A stretch of DNA of 64,000 bases, from assembly GCA_035499555.1 (NCBI GenBank), contig DATJYO010000062.1:62001-126000 (forward strand), given 5' to 3'. Positions 52,285 through 60,418 of the stretch are shown here, piece after piece (positions within the stretch are counted from its first letter, which is position 1; the number at the start of each line of letters is the position of its first letter). Made by a program: the position numbers and the translations under genes. The notes under the pieces are model-generated. The model worked only from the letters and a program-made list of their open reading frames with translations, ran no database searches and was not told where the DNA came from. Source of the stretch: Bog-159 sp035499555 (GTDB taxonomy: Bacteria; Acidobacteriota; Terriglobia; Bryobacterales; Bryobacteraceae).

Positions 52285-54012
52285 ATGGCAAAATTCCTGT
52301 TTGGCCTGATCACTGGCGTGGTCCTGTGTATCCTGGGCGGGTTGGTGCTCATCTTCGCGCTGGTGCGGACGTTCCGGGAGGCGCCGCCGGCGGTGGCTCA
52401 GAACTCCGTGCTGGAACTGACCCTGGACGGAGACATTCCCGAGCGTCCGCCGGTGGACGTACCGTTCGGCGCGCTGGCGGATCGTCCGAGTCCCACGGTG
52501 ACCAATATCTGGATGCTGCTGCGCAAGGCCGCGGCCGACTCGCGCATCAAGGCCGTGGTGCTGGAACCGCAGTCGCTCAGTGTAGGTTGGGGCAAGCTCG
52601 CCGAGTTCCGCGCCGATCTGGAGCAGTTCAAAAAAACGGGCAAGCCTCTCTACGCCTACCTGAAGACTCCCGGCTCCCGGGAGTACTATCTGGCCACCGC
52701 CGCGTCCCGTATCTATCTCGCCCCTACCGACTGGCTCAACGTCAAGGGGATGCGCTTCGAGCTGATGTACTTCAAGAAGACCCTGGATAAGATCGGTGTG
52801 AATGTCCAGGTGGAGCATGACGGTAAGTACAAAGACTTCGGGGATATGTTCACGCGCACGTCCATGAGTCCGGAGACTCGCGACGTGCTCACCACCGTGC
52901 TGGACGGCCTGTACAGCGACCTGCTGCACGGCATCGCCGAGGGCCGCAAGAAGACGCCGGATGAAGTGCGCGCGCTGATGGATCAAGGTCCGTTTCTGGC
53001 CCCTGCCGCGCTCTCCGACGGCCTGGTGGATGCGCTGCGCTACCAGGACGAGATGTTCGCCGACCTGGACCGGCAGGTGGGCAGCGGAAAGCTGACCAAA
53101 CTATCGACCGGCCATTATCTGAAGGTCCCGGCCGATTCCCTGGGACTCGACGGCAAGCACAAAATCGCCATACTGGTGGGGGACGGCACCATCACCAGGG
53201 GCACGCCGGACGACGATGGCGTCTCCAGCGACGGCATCCAGGCGACGGGTTTCGACAAGCTCGCGCGCCGGGTGGCGGCAGACTCCACTATAGACGGCGT
53301 GATCCTGCGCATCGACTCGCCGGGCGGCGACGCGGTGGCTTCCGACGAGATCTGGCGGCAGATGAACCTGCTGAGCAAGAAGAAGCCGCTGGTGATCTCC
53401 ATGTCCGATACCGCCGCTTCGGGAGGCTATTACATGGCCATGACCGGCGATCCCATCGTGGCATATCCGGGAACGCTGACCGGGTCCATCGGGGTGGTCT
53501 TCGGCAAGCCCGACCTGCACGGTTTGTACGACAAGCTGGGCATCACCAAGGACACGCTGCAGCGCGGCACCTTCGCCAGCATCGACTCGGATTATCGCGA
53601 GCTTTCGCCGGTGGAACTGGCGAAACTGAAGGAAGGCATCGACGCCAACTATCACGATTTCGTGGCCAAGGTAGCACAGGCGCGCCGCCATCCATATCCG
53701 CAGATCGACGCGGTGGCGCAGGGCCGTGTGTGGCTGGGCGAGCAGGCGGCGGCGAACGGCCTGGTGGATCAGTTGGGCGGCATCGACCGCGCGCTGGACC
53801 TGGTGAAACAGAAGGCGCACATCCCGGCGGCGGAGAATGTCACCATCGTCATGTACCCGCCGCGCCGCAGCATTCTGGATCTGCTCTTCGGCCGCTCCAC
53901 GGACAGCATGATGGAAGCGCGTCTGCGGAGGGTGCTGAAAGACTGGCCGCCGGAAATATGGACCAGGGGCGGAATGCTGCGCCTGATGCCTTTCACGGTC
54001 AACGCGTTTTGA
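52285..54012 (+). CDS. sppA: signal peptide peptidase SppA, double-domain (67K) type
   Basis: 575 residues with an N-terminal membrane anchor (FLFGLITGVVLCILGGLVLI). SppA_N about residues 50-260 includes the catalytic Lys in VEHDGKYKDFGDMFTR. SppA_C about 300-480 includes the catalytic Ser in SMSDTAASGGYYMAMTGDPI, with ILRIDSPGGDAVASDEIWRQ ahead of it. It digests leftover signal peptides in the membrane after secretion. The length is slightly shorter than E. coli SppA (618) but both domains are complete. A GC-rich repeat follows directly. Confidence 0.94.
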   Translation: MAKFLFGLITGVVLCILGGLVLIFALVRTFREAPPAVAQNSVLELTLDGDIPERPPVDVPFGALADRPSPTVTNIWMLLRKAAADSRIKAVVLEPQSLSVGWGKLAEFRADLEQFKKTGKPLYAYLKTPGSREYYLATAASRIYLAPTDWLNVKGMRFELMYFKKTLDKIGVNVQVEHDGKYKDFGDMFTRTSMSPETRDVLTTVLDGLYSDLLHGIAEGRKKTPDEVRALMDQGPFLAPAALSDGLVDALRYQDEMFADLDRQVGSGKLTKLSTGHYLKVPADSLGLDGKHKIAILVGDGTITRGTPDDDGVSSDGIQATGFDKLARRVAADSTIDGVILRIDSPGGDAVASDEIWRQMNLLSKKKPLVISMSDTAASGGYYMAMTGDPIVAYPGTLTGSIGVVFGKPDLHGLYDKLGITKDTLQRGTFASIDSDYRELSPVELAKLKEGIDANYHDFVAKVAQARRHPYPQIDAVAQGRVWLGEQAAANGLVDQLGGIDRALDLVKQKAHIPAAENVTIVMYPPRRSILDLLFGRSTDSMMEARLRRVLKDWPPEIWTRGGMLRLMPFTVNAF

Positions 54013-54013
54013 A

Positions 54014-54127
54014 CGCGCAAGACAAGGCGTTCCCGACGCGCAAAACGGGGCGGCCCGCGCGGCTTCCTATCGCGGTTCCCGCCTTGCACGGCGGCGCGGG
54101 AAACGCGCCCGTTCGCGCCCGGCGCGT
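54014..54127. repeat. GC-rich intergenic repeat, copy 3
   Basis: Contains GCGCAAAACGGGGCGG then CCCGCGC (54038-54060), matching the copies at 47.2 kb. It is followed by GGCGGCGCGGGAAACGCGCC and flanked by an earlier GCGCAAGACAAGGCG that resembles the shorter copy. Inverted segments (CCCGCGC / GCGCGGG) allow a large stem. It sits between the sppA stop and the next gene. Confidence 0.65.
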
Positions 54128-54130
54128 ACA

Positions 54131-54559
54131 ATGAGAGTAATGCACATAAGGACGCCGATGCTGTCCGTGTTTCTGGCCGCGGCCTGCCTGGCCGCCGGAC
54201 CCACCCCCGCTACCATCCGCGGCACGCTCCTGCAGCGGCCTGACAAGCCGCCCGCCATTCAAACCGCCGATCACCGTATCATTTCGCTCGACGGCGACGA
54301 GCCGACCAAAGGCGTCTTGAACGACAAGCGCCTGGCTGGCTTCGATCTGGAAGCCAAGGGTCACTTCACGGGTCCGGACCAATTCATGGTGGATCCCATT
54401 CACACCAAGGCGCTGTTCGTCCACAAAGACGGTCATGTTAAAGTCATCACTTACTGGTGTGACGTTTGCTCCATCCGCACCTACACGCCCGGGCCCTGCT
54501 GGTGCTGCCAAAAGGAGACTACGCTCGATCTGCGCGATCCCGACCAGGATCCGCAATGA
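54131..54559 (+). CDS. Cys-rich small exported protein
   Basis: Up to 142 residues. Three in-frame starts exist: ATG 54131, 54140 and 54158; the last has AAGGA five bases upstream and gives the neat signal peptide MLSVFLAAACLAAG, so it may be the true start. Near the C-terminus is WCDVCSIRTYTPGPCWCCQK, a cluster of five cysteines (Cx2Cx9CxCC) that could form a metal or disulphide site. The remainder is beta-rich. The TGA overlaps the mutarotase ATG, so both are translated together. Confidence 0.75.
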   Translation: MRVMHIRTPMLSVFLAAACLAAGPTPATIRGTLLQRPDKPPAIQTADHRIISLDGDEPTKGVLNDKRLAGFDLEAKGHFTGPDQFMVDPIHTKALFVHKDGHVKVITYWCDVCSIRTYTPGPCWCCQKETTLDLRDPDQDPQ

Positions 54560-55572
54560 AGATTATCCTGGCGCTTCTGTTTCCGGCCATGTCCCTCGCC
54601 GCCAATTACACCGCTGAGAAGATCGCAGTCGACGGCATCCAGGTAGTGCGGCTCACGGATGCCGCACACCATGCCGAGGTGGCGGTGGCGCCCTCGCTGG
54701 GCAACCTGGCGTACGAATTCCGGGTCAACGGCAAGAATGCTCTTTGGCTGCCCTACCCCACCTTGGGCGAGCTGAAGGCCAGGCCGCAGTTCGGCGGCAT
54801 TCCGTTTCTGGCGCCCTGGGCCAATCGCCTGAGCGAATACGCCTTCTGGGCCAACGGCAAGAAATACCAGCTCAACCGCGATCTGGGAAATATACGCGGC
54901 GATCAGAACCAGAACCCGATTCACGGTCTGCTCACTTTTTCACCCTATTGGAACGTGACCGCGCTCAATGCCGGCTCCGATGCCGCCTGCGTCACCAGCA
55001 CGCTGGAATTCTGGAAACACCCGGACCTGATGGCGCAGTTTCCCTTCGCACATACCATCGAGATGACGCATTGCCTGCGCGAAGGCGTGCTGGAGGTCCG
55101 CACGGTGCTGCGGAATCTTTCCACCGATCCCATGCCGGTGGGCATCGGGTTTCATCCTTACTTCCAGCTGCACGATGCGCCGCGCGATCAATGGAAGGTG
55201 CACCTGGCGGCACGCGATCACCTGGTTCTTTCGCCGAAGCTGATTCCCACCGGCGAGCGCAAGCCGGTCGAGTTGGCCGATCCGCTGTCCCTGGCGGGTG
55301 CGTCGCTGGACGATGTATTCAGCGGCCTGCCGCCGGACGCCACGTTTTGGGTGGAGGGGGCCCACCAGAGGATTTCCGTAAAATACGGATCGAAGTACAC
55401 GGTCGCGGTGGTCTACGCGCCGCCGGGCCGCTCGTTCATCTGCTTCGAGCCGATGTCGATCGTCACCGACGGCTTCAACCTGGCGCATGCCGGGCTGTAC
55501 CGAGAACTGCAGAGCGTCCCGCCCGGCGGCGAATGGCGCGAGAGTTTCTGGATCGCGCCCACGGGGTTCTGA
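54556..55572 (+). CDS. exported aldose 1-epimerase (mutarotase)-like protein
   Basis: 338 residues with signal peptide MKIILALLFPAMSLA. GalM-family features are the N-terminal beta sandwich (APSLGNLAYEFRVNGKNALW), GGIPFLAPWANRLSEYAF with the substrate Arg, NPIHGLLTFSPYW (His), GIGFHPYFQL (His) and a later GFNLAHAG. It interconverts anomers of sugars, here probably in the periplasm, consistent with the glycosidases in the region. The start overlaps the Cys-rich gene by ATGA. Confidence 0.85.
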   Translation: MKIILALLFPAMSLAANYTAEKIAVDGIQVVRLTDAAHHAEVAVAPSLGNLAYEFRVNGKNALWLPYPTLGELKARPQFGGIPFLAPWANRLSEYAFWANGKKYQLNRDLGNIRGDQNQNPIHGLLTFSPYWNVTALNAGSDAACVTSTLEFWKHPDLMAQFPFAHTIEMTHCLREGVLEVRTVLRNLSTDPMPVGIGFHPYFQLHDAPRDQWKVHLAARDHLVLSPKLIPTGERKPVELADPLSLAGASLDDVFSGLPPDATFWVEGAHQRISVKYGSKYTVAVVYAPPGRSFICFEPMSIVTDGFNLAHAGLYRELQSVPPGGEWRESFWIAPTGF

Positions 55573-55643
55573 AGGCCCCACGGCAACACCCCGCCGCCAG
55601 CGCCGGCCAGCGATGTACCATGGTCTGTTTCAAGGAGACCGCC

Positions 55644-56930
55644 ATGCAACTATCCCGCAGACACTGCCTCACCCTACTGGGCGCCGGCGCCGCGATGGCC
55701 GCCGCACCCGGCACCGACGCCGACCGCGAGCGCCGCATGAAGTGGTGGCACGAGGCCAAATTCGGCATGTTCATCCACTGGGGCCTGTACAGCGTCCTGG
55801 GCCGGCACGAATGGGCCATGGAGGAGGAAGGCATTCCCGTCGCGGAATACCAGCTCCTGGCCAACCGCTTCACTCCCAAGCCCAACGCCGCGCGCGACTG
55901 GGCACGCCTGGCCCGGCAGGCCGGCCAGAAGTACATGGTGATGACCACCAAGCATCACGAAGGCTTCTGCCTGTTCAACACCCAGTACACCAACTACTGC
56001 GCGCCCAAGCAGGCTTGCGGCCGCGACCTGGTGAAGGAGTTCGTGGAGGCCGTCCGGGGCGAGGGGCTGCGCGTAGGATTCTATCATTCGCTCATGGACT
56101 GGCATCATCCGGATGGCGCGCGCTGCCTGCACGACGAGGCGGCCCGCCGCCGGTTCGTCGATTACGTGCACGGCGAGATCCGCGAGCTGATGACCAACTA
56201 CGGCAAGATCGACGTGCTGTGGTACGACGTGGCCTGGCCGCTGGACGCCGCCGGCTGGGAGTCGGAGAAGATGAACAAGATGGTCTTCGAGCTACAGCCG
56301 GACATCATCGTGAACAACCGCAACCAGCTTCCGGGCGACTTCTCCACTCCCGAGCAGGAGATCAGCGCGGCCAAGAGCGGCCGCGCCTGGGAGTCGTGCA
56401 TGACCATGAACGATAGCTGGGGCTACCAGGCCGCCGACGACGCCTGGAAGACGCCCAAGCAGATCGTGCGCAACCTGGGGCTGTGCGCGCGCGACGGCGG
56501 CAATTATCTGCTCAACATCGGGCCGCGCGGCGACGGCTCCATCCCTTCGGAATCGGTGCGCATTTTGACGGCGGTGGGCCACTGGATGGATCGCAACGGC
56601 CGCACCATCTACGAATCCGAGCCCTGCCGCGTGCATGCTTCGGAATTTGCCGGCTTCACCCGCAAGGGCAACACGCTGTACATGCACGTACACTTCTGGC
56701 CGGGAGAGACGGTGGCGCTGGGCGGGCTGACGAACAAGGTGCTGTCCGCCAAACTGCTGGCCAGCGGCACTCCGGTCAAGTTCACGCAGGAGGAGTTCCG
56801 CGTGCGATTTACGGGCTTGCCGAAGACCGCGCCGGACGATCCGGTGACGGTGCTGGCGATCGAGTGCGACTCCGAGCCGGTGCAGGACACCGGAGCGATA
56901 CGCCGCAACCGGCCGCGGCTGAAAGCCTAG
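55644..56930 (+). CDS. alpha-L-fucosidase, GH29, exported
   Basis: 428 residues from ATG 55644 with AAGGAG seven bases upstream. The N-terminus QLSRRHCLTLLGAGAAMAAA is a twin-arginine signal. GH29 features include WWHEAKFGMFIHWGLYSVLG, YMVMTTKHHEGFCLF and the nucleophile Asp in IDVLWYDVAWPL, followed by NNRNQLPGDFSTPEQ and NYLLNIGPRGDGSIP. It removes terminal L-fucose from glycans. The gene follows the mutarotase by 71 bases on the same strand. A C-terminal beta-sandwich starts about residue 330. Confidence 0.93.
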   Translation: MQLSRRHCLTLLGAGAAMAAAPGTDADRERRMKWWHEAKFGMFIHWGLYSVLGRHEWAMEEEGIPVAEYQLLANRFTPKPNAARDWARLARQAGQKYMVMTTKHHEGFCLFNTQYTNYCAPKQACGRDLVKEFVEAVRGEGLRVGFYHSLMDWHHPDGARCLHDEAARRRFVDYVHGEIRELMTNYGKIDVLWYDVAWPLDAAGWESEKMNKMVFELQPDIIVNNRNQLPGDFSTPEQEISAAKSGRAWESCMTMNDSWGYQAADDAWKTPKQIVRNLGLCARDGGNYLLNIGPRGDGSIPSESVRILTAVGHWMDRNGRTIYESEPCRVHASEFAGFTRKGNTLYMHVHFWPGETVALGGLTNKVLSAKLLASGTPVKFTQEEFRVRFTGLPKTAPDDPVTVLAIECDSEPVQDTGAIRRNRPRLKA

Positions 56931-56958
56931 CCGATGGTGCGTCCGCCAGCCGCGCGGG

Positions 56959-58263
56959 CTACGGGAACAGCCGGGCGAACCGGGACCCCGGCTTGACGAT
57001 GGTCTGGTTGCGCTCCGGCCCGGTCGAAATGCAGCCTACTTCCACGCCGCTCTGTTTCTCCAGATACGCGATGTAGTCCCGCGCCCGCGGCGGCAGCGCA
57101 TCGTACTTTGCCACTCCGAAGGTGGATGTCTGCCAGCCCGGCAGGCATTCGTAGACCGGCTCCAGCGCCGCCAGATCCCTGATCGTCGCGGGCATGCCGC
57201 AGGTCTCCTGGCCGCGCAGCTTGTAGCCGACGCAGACGGGGATCTTCTCCAGGGTGTCCAACACGTCGAGCTTGGTCACCACCAGGCTGTCGAAGCCGTT
57301 GACCGCGGCGGCATAGCGCAGCAGCGGCACGTCGAACCAGCCGCAGCGGCGGGGACGCCCGGTGACCGATCCGAATTCGTTGCCGCGATTGCGGATCTGG
57401 TCGCCCCAGGAGTCCAACGCTTCGGTGGGAAACGGTCCGCCGCCCACGCGCGTGATATAGGCTTTAGAAACGCCGACGATGGCGTCGATGCGGGTGGGGG
57501 GTACGCCGGCGCCCGTGCAGGCGCCCCCGGCCGAGGCGCTGGATGAAGTCACGAACGGATACGTGCCGTGGTCGATGTCCAGCATGGTGCCCTGCGCGCC
57601 TTCGAACATGACGCTCTGGCCGGCGTTCATGGCGTCGTGGAGCAGCCTGGCGGTGTCGCAGACCATGGGACGGATGCGCTCGGCCAGGCGTTCATATTCG
57701 TCGCGCACCGTTTTTACGTCCAGCTTGCTGTCGAGTCCCAGCGCGCGGGCCGCCGCCAGGTGCTCGGCGAACAGCGTATCGAACAGCGGGGCGAAGACTT
57801 CGCGATCCATCAGATCGCCCATGCGCAGGCCGCGGCGCGCCACTTTATCCTCGTAGCACGGACCGATGCCGCGCGATGTGGTTCCGATCGAAGCGCGTCC
57901 CGGCCGGGCATCGCCGGCCTTTTCCATCAGGCGGTGGGTGGGCAGCAGCACCTGCGCCCGGTTGCTGATGAACAGGCTCCCGTCGACGCGCAGGCCGGCC
58001 GCCTCCAGCATCTGGATCTCTTCGCAGAGGGCCGCCGGATCGACCACCAGGCCGTTGCCAATGACGGATTTTTTCCCGGCCCGCAGGATGCCGCTGGGGA
58101 TCAGCTTCAGTACGAACTTACGGTCCCCGATGCGGACCGTGTGTCCGGCGTTGTGTCCGCCCTGGTAGCGAACTATGATATCGAAGCGTTCGGAGAAAAG
58201 ATCGACCATCTTCCCCTTGCCTTCGTCGCCCCATTGCGCGCCCAGGATGATTACGTTGCTCAT
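56959..58263 (-). CDS. purA: adenylosuccinate synthetase
   Basis: 434 residues from ATG 58263; an ATG 12 bases upstream is an alternative. The start MSNVIILGAQWGDEGKGKMV is the P-loop of the family, and QGGHNAGHTV is the switch loop. Other motifs are GTTSRGIGPCYEDKVARRG, FEGAQGTMLDIDHGTYPFVT and SVTGRPRRCGWFD. It makes adenylosuccinate from IMP, GTP and aspartate in purine synthesis. It is monocistronic, divergent from the next hypothetical gene, and has no visible riboswitch upstream. Confidence 0.97.
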   Translation of the reverse strand: MSNVIILGAQWGDEGKGKMVDLFSERFDIIVRYQGGHNAGHTVRIGDRKFVLKLIPSGILRAGKKSVIGNGLVVDPAALCEEIQMLEAAGLRVDGSLFISNRAQVLLPTHRLMEKAGDARPGRASIGTTSRGIGPCYEDKVARRGLRMGDLMDREVFAPLFDTLFAEHLAAARALGLDSKLDVKTVRDEYERLAERIRPMVCDTARLLHDAMNAGQSVMFEGAQGTMLDIDHGTYPFVTSSSASAGGACTGAGVPPTRIDAIVGVSKAYITRVGGGPFPTEALDSWGDQIRNRGNEFGSVTGRPRRCGWFDVPLLRYAAAVNGFDSLVVTKLDVLDTLEKIPVCVGYKLRGQETCGMPATIRDLAALEPVYECLPGWQTSTFGVAKYDALPPRARDYIAYLEKQSGVEVGCISTGPERNQTIVKPGSRFARLFP

Positions 58264-58307
58264 GTCCAAACCCATTTATTCTACCGCATGTGATAATCTG
58301 GCCTTTA

Positions 58308-58775
58308 ATGCAGCTTTCGGAAGCCTATTTGAGGCTCGGTGAGGAAGGCTTTGCGCGGCTGGTGCGCAGCATCTCCATCGGCAAGCTGAAAACCTATCAG
58401 CTCTACGACGGATTCAAGGCCAGCGCGCATCTGACCAAGCTCAACACCGAGATCCTGCACAAGCACATCGCGCGGTTCTGGGCGCGGCTCAACGAGCAGG
58501 ACGAACAATTCGCCAAAGACCTGGCGCAGACGGTCCTGGTATCCCACCTGGACATGATCGCGGCGGTGCTGGATTTTTTGGGCATCCCGCATGAGAACGG
58601 TTTCTTCAACAAGGACCTGAACGCCAAGAGCTACCTGACCGAAGGGTGGGCGGAACGCGTGTTCGAAAAGTTCAAGGCCGTCTATTCAGAGCCGATTCTG
58701 CTATTTTATATAAATCACCTGTCATGGGAATTGACCGATCAGGCCGAGCCGTTTGCGCCGGCCAGCGCGGCATGA
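58308..58775 (+). CDS. conserved hypothetical helical protein
   Basis: 155 residues from ATG 58308 (a GTG six codons upstream is less likely). It is helical and charged, with LYDGFKASAHLTKLNTEILH and KDLAQTVLVSHLDMIAAVLD and FLGIPHENGFF, and has no signal or membrane segment. No family name is known to me, though similar short proteins occur next to purA in related acidobacteria (inference). It diverges from purA across 44 bases. Confidence 0.75.
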   Translation: MQLSEAYLRLGEEGFARLVRSISIGKLKTYQLYDGFKASAHLTKLNTEILHKHIARFWARLNEQDEQFAKDLAQTVLVSHLDMIAAVLDFLGIPHENGFFNKDLNAKSYLTEGWAERVFEKFKAVYSEPILLFYINHLSWELTDQAEPFAPASAA

Positions 58776-59085
58776 CGCCCGCGGAAATTTTTCGGTTGCA
58801 TTAATGCATAAGGAAACAGTACAATCATGGGTCCGCCAGGAGCTTGTACGAGTGGAGTCCCGAGCATGCCGTGGCTCGCGGAGCTCGTGGGGAGAGGCGC
58901 CGGGGTGGATGAAAGTGAGCAACTCTTTGCGGCACAGCCATATGGGCTTAGGGAAAGGGAGTAGATCCGGATTTGCGGGCCTGTAACGCGGTGTGCGGCT
59001 TGAGTGGGTCGGCTGTTGGCCTATCCACAGTGGTGGGTGCGTCATTTCGCCCAGTACGGCACTGGGATGAGGGTGGTTGCTTAGA
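58776..59085 (+). ncRNA. possible structured leader RNA upstream of the zinc-ribbon gene
   Basis: 310 bases without a convincing gene (the open frame at 58753-58986 has poor codon content and no ribosome-binding site). It contains a CCCGAGC / GCTCG-T-GGG stem at about 58858-58892 and a perfect CCCAGT-ACGGC-ACTGGG hairpin (59051-59067), just before a GAGGG and the ATG at 59086. G-rich single-stranded-like blocks lie between. I do not recognise a known riboswitch, tmRNA, SRP, 6S or RNase P pattern. A translational-control leader is possible. Confidence 0.3.
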
Positions 59086-59322
59086 ATGAGCCATTGCGAA
59101 TTTCATTACTCTTACTTATTGCCCCAGAAACCGGGCATCCTTCCGTTCGATGAAACGATCACCAAGTCCTGCCGGCGTTGCGGTGCGACTTTTACGACCA
59201 AATCGCGCATCCGCAAGCGTTGCGACGCCTGCCAGGAGATCGTGGCGTACGAGAAGCAGCAGAAGGCCAACGCGCGGCTGAAGGCTCGCCGCGCCGCCAA
59301 GCGGGCCCTGTTGCGCGGGTGA
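59086..59322 (+). CDS. small zinc-ribbon protein
   Basis: 78 residues from ATG 59086 (a TTG at 59077 is the alternative). A CxxC...CxxC zinc knuckle, CRRCGATFTTKSRIRKRCDA followed by C, and a basic helical C-terminus (KQQKANARLKARRAAKRALL) suggest nucleic-acid binding. Its TGA overlaps the GTG of the transglutaminase-like gene (GTGA), so the two are translationally coupled. Confidence 0.75.
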   Translation: MSHCEFHYSYLLPQKPGILPFDETITKSCRRCGATFTTKSRIRKRCDACQEIVAYEKQQKANARLKARRAAKRALLRG

Positions 59323-59939
59323 TCGATCCGTCGCACGGCTTCAGCCGGGACGAACGCGCCGCCCTGCGTCGGCTGAAGACGCCGGAGAGGATACAATTCT
59401 TCCTCGATAGCGAGATCGGCTACAACAAAGAAGTTCTGGGCGCCACCTGCCGTTCGCCGCGGATGGTCTTGCGCGACCGCCTGGCGCATTGCCTGGAGGG
59501 CGCCCTGTTCGCCGCGGCCGCGCTGCGGGTGCAGGGTTATCCGCCCTTGCTGCTGGACCTGGAAGCCGTGCGCGACGACGACCACGTGCTGGCCCTCTTC
59601 AGGCAGCACGGCCACTGGGGCGCCATCGCCAAATCCAACTATTCGGGTCTGCGATTCCGTGAGCCGGTGTACCGCACGCTGCGCGAGCTGGCCATTTCCT
59701 ACTTCGAGCACTACTACAACCTGGCCGGCGAAAAGACCCTGCGCACGTATTCCCGGCCGGTGAACCTGGCGCGCTTCGACCGGATGGGCTGGATGACCGC
59801 GGCGGAGGACGTCTGGGAAATCCCTCACTACCTGACCGGGATCCGGCACACGCCGCTGCTCAAGCCGCACCTGACCCGGAGGCTCAACCGCGTGGATGCG
59901 CGCCTGCAGGCCGCCGGAAAGCTAGGCGGCGTGGCGTAG
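59319..59939 (+). CDS. transglutaminase-like-fold protein, uncharacterised
   Basis: 206 residues from GTG 59319. The segment RDRLAHCLEGALFAAAALRV followed by GYPPLLLDLEAVRDDDHVLA and GHWGAIAKSNYSGLRFREPV places a Cys, an acidic cluster and His in the order expected of transglutaminase-like cysteine enzymes (Cys, His, Asp), but the family assignment is inference. No signal peptide. It may act with the overlapping zinc-ribbon protein. It converges with moaC. Confidence 0.65.
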   Translation: MIDPSHGFSRDERAALRRLKTPERIQFFLDSEIGYNKEVLGATCRSPRMVLRDRLAHCLEGALFAAAALRVQGYPPLLLDLEAVRDDDHVLALFRQHGHWGAIAKSNYSGLRFREPVYRTLRELAISYFEHYYNLAGEKTLRTYSRPVNLARFDRMGWMTAAEDVWEIPHYLTGIRHTPLLKPHLTRRLNRVDARLQAAGKLGGVA

Positions 59940-59950
59940 CCCGGCGCGCG

Positions 59951-60418
59951 TCAGGCCGGCCGTTTGTAGCCGCCGCTTTTGCCCCCGGTCTTCTCGATCA
60001 GGTACAGGTCCTGGATCTGGATGCCTTTGTCCAGCGCCTTGGTCATGTCGTAGACCGTCAGCGCCGCCACCGCGGCCGCGGTGAGCGCCTCCATCTCGAC
60101 TCCGGTTGGCGCGGTGGTGGCGGCGCTGGCGACGATGCGCACGCCGCCTTCCTCGACGCGCACCTCCACATCGGCGTGGGACAGCATCAGCGGGTGGCAC
60201 AACGGTATCAGGTCCGCGGTCTTCTTGGCCGCGGCGATGCCGGCGATACGGGCGATCTCCAGCGGATTTCCCTTGGGATTATCCGGCAGCGCGCCCAACA
60301 CCTCCGGCCGCATGCGCACAAAAGCGTGCGCGCGCGCGGTGCGCCGCGTCTCGGGCTTGGCGGATACATCCACCATGCGCGGACTGCCGGCTTTGTCGAA
60401 ATGCGATAGCTTCTTCAT
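59951..60418 (-). CDS. moaC: cyclic pyranopterin monophosphate synthase
   Basis: 155 residues. Motifs are MVDVSAKPETRRTARAHAFV, GNPLEIARIAGIAAAKKTAD, LIPLCHPLMLSHADVEVRVE and GVEMEALTAAAVAALTVYDM-type helix leading to TKALDKGIQI. It converts the MoaA product into cyclic pyranopterin monophosphate in molybdenum-cofactor synthesis. ATG 60418 overlaps the moeA TGA as ATGA. MoaA and MoaDE are not in the window. Confidence 0.96.
   Translation of the reverse strand: MKKLSHFDKAGSPRMVDVSAKPETRRTARAHAFVRMRPEVLGALPDNPKGNPLEIARIAGIAAAKKTADLIPLCHPLMLSHADVEVRVEEGGVRIVASAATTAPTGVEMEALTAAAVAALTVYDMTKALDKGIQIQDLYLIEKTGGKSGGYKRPA

Noticed and set aside
58753..58986. A 77-codon open frame in the purA-distal gap
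   Set aside because: Codon content is poor (rare Trp/Ser/Arg runs), it overlaps the end of the preceding gene, and no Shine-Dalgarno is present; treated as non-coding, possibly structured RNA.
58776..59085. 6S RNA, SRP RNA, tmRNA, RNase P or cobalamin riboswitch
   Set aside because: None of the hallmark sequences (for example the SRP tetraloop region or RNase P conserved GAGGAAAGUC) is present.
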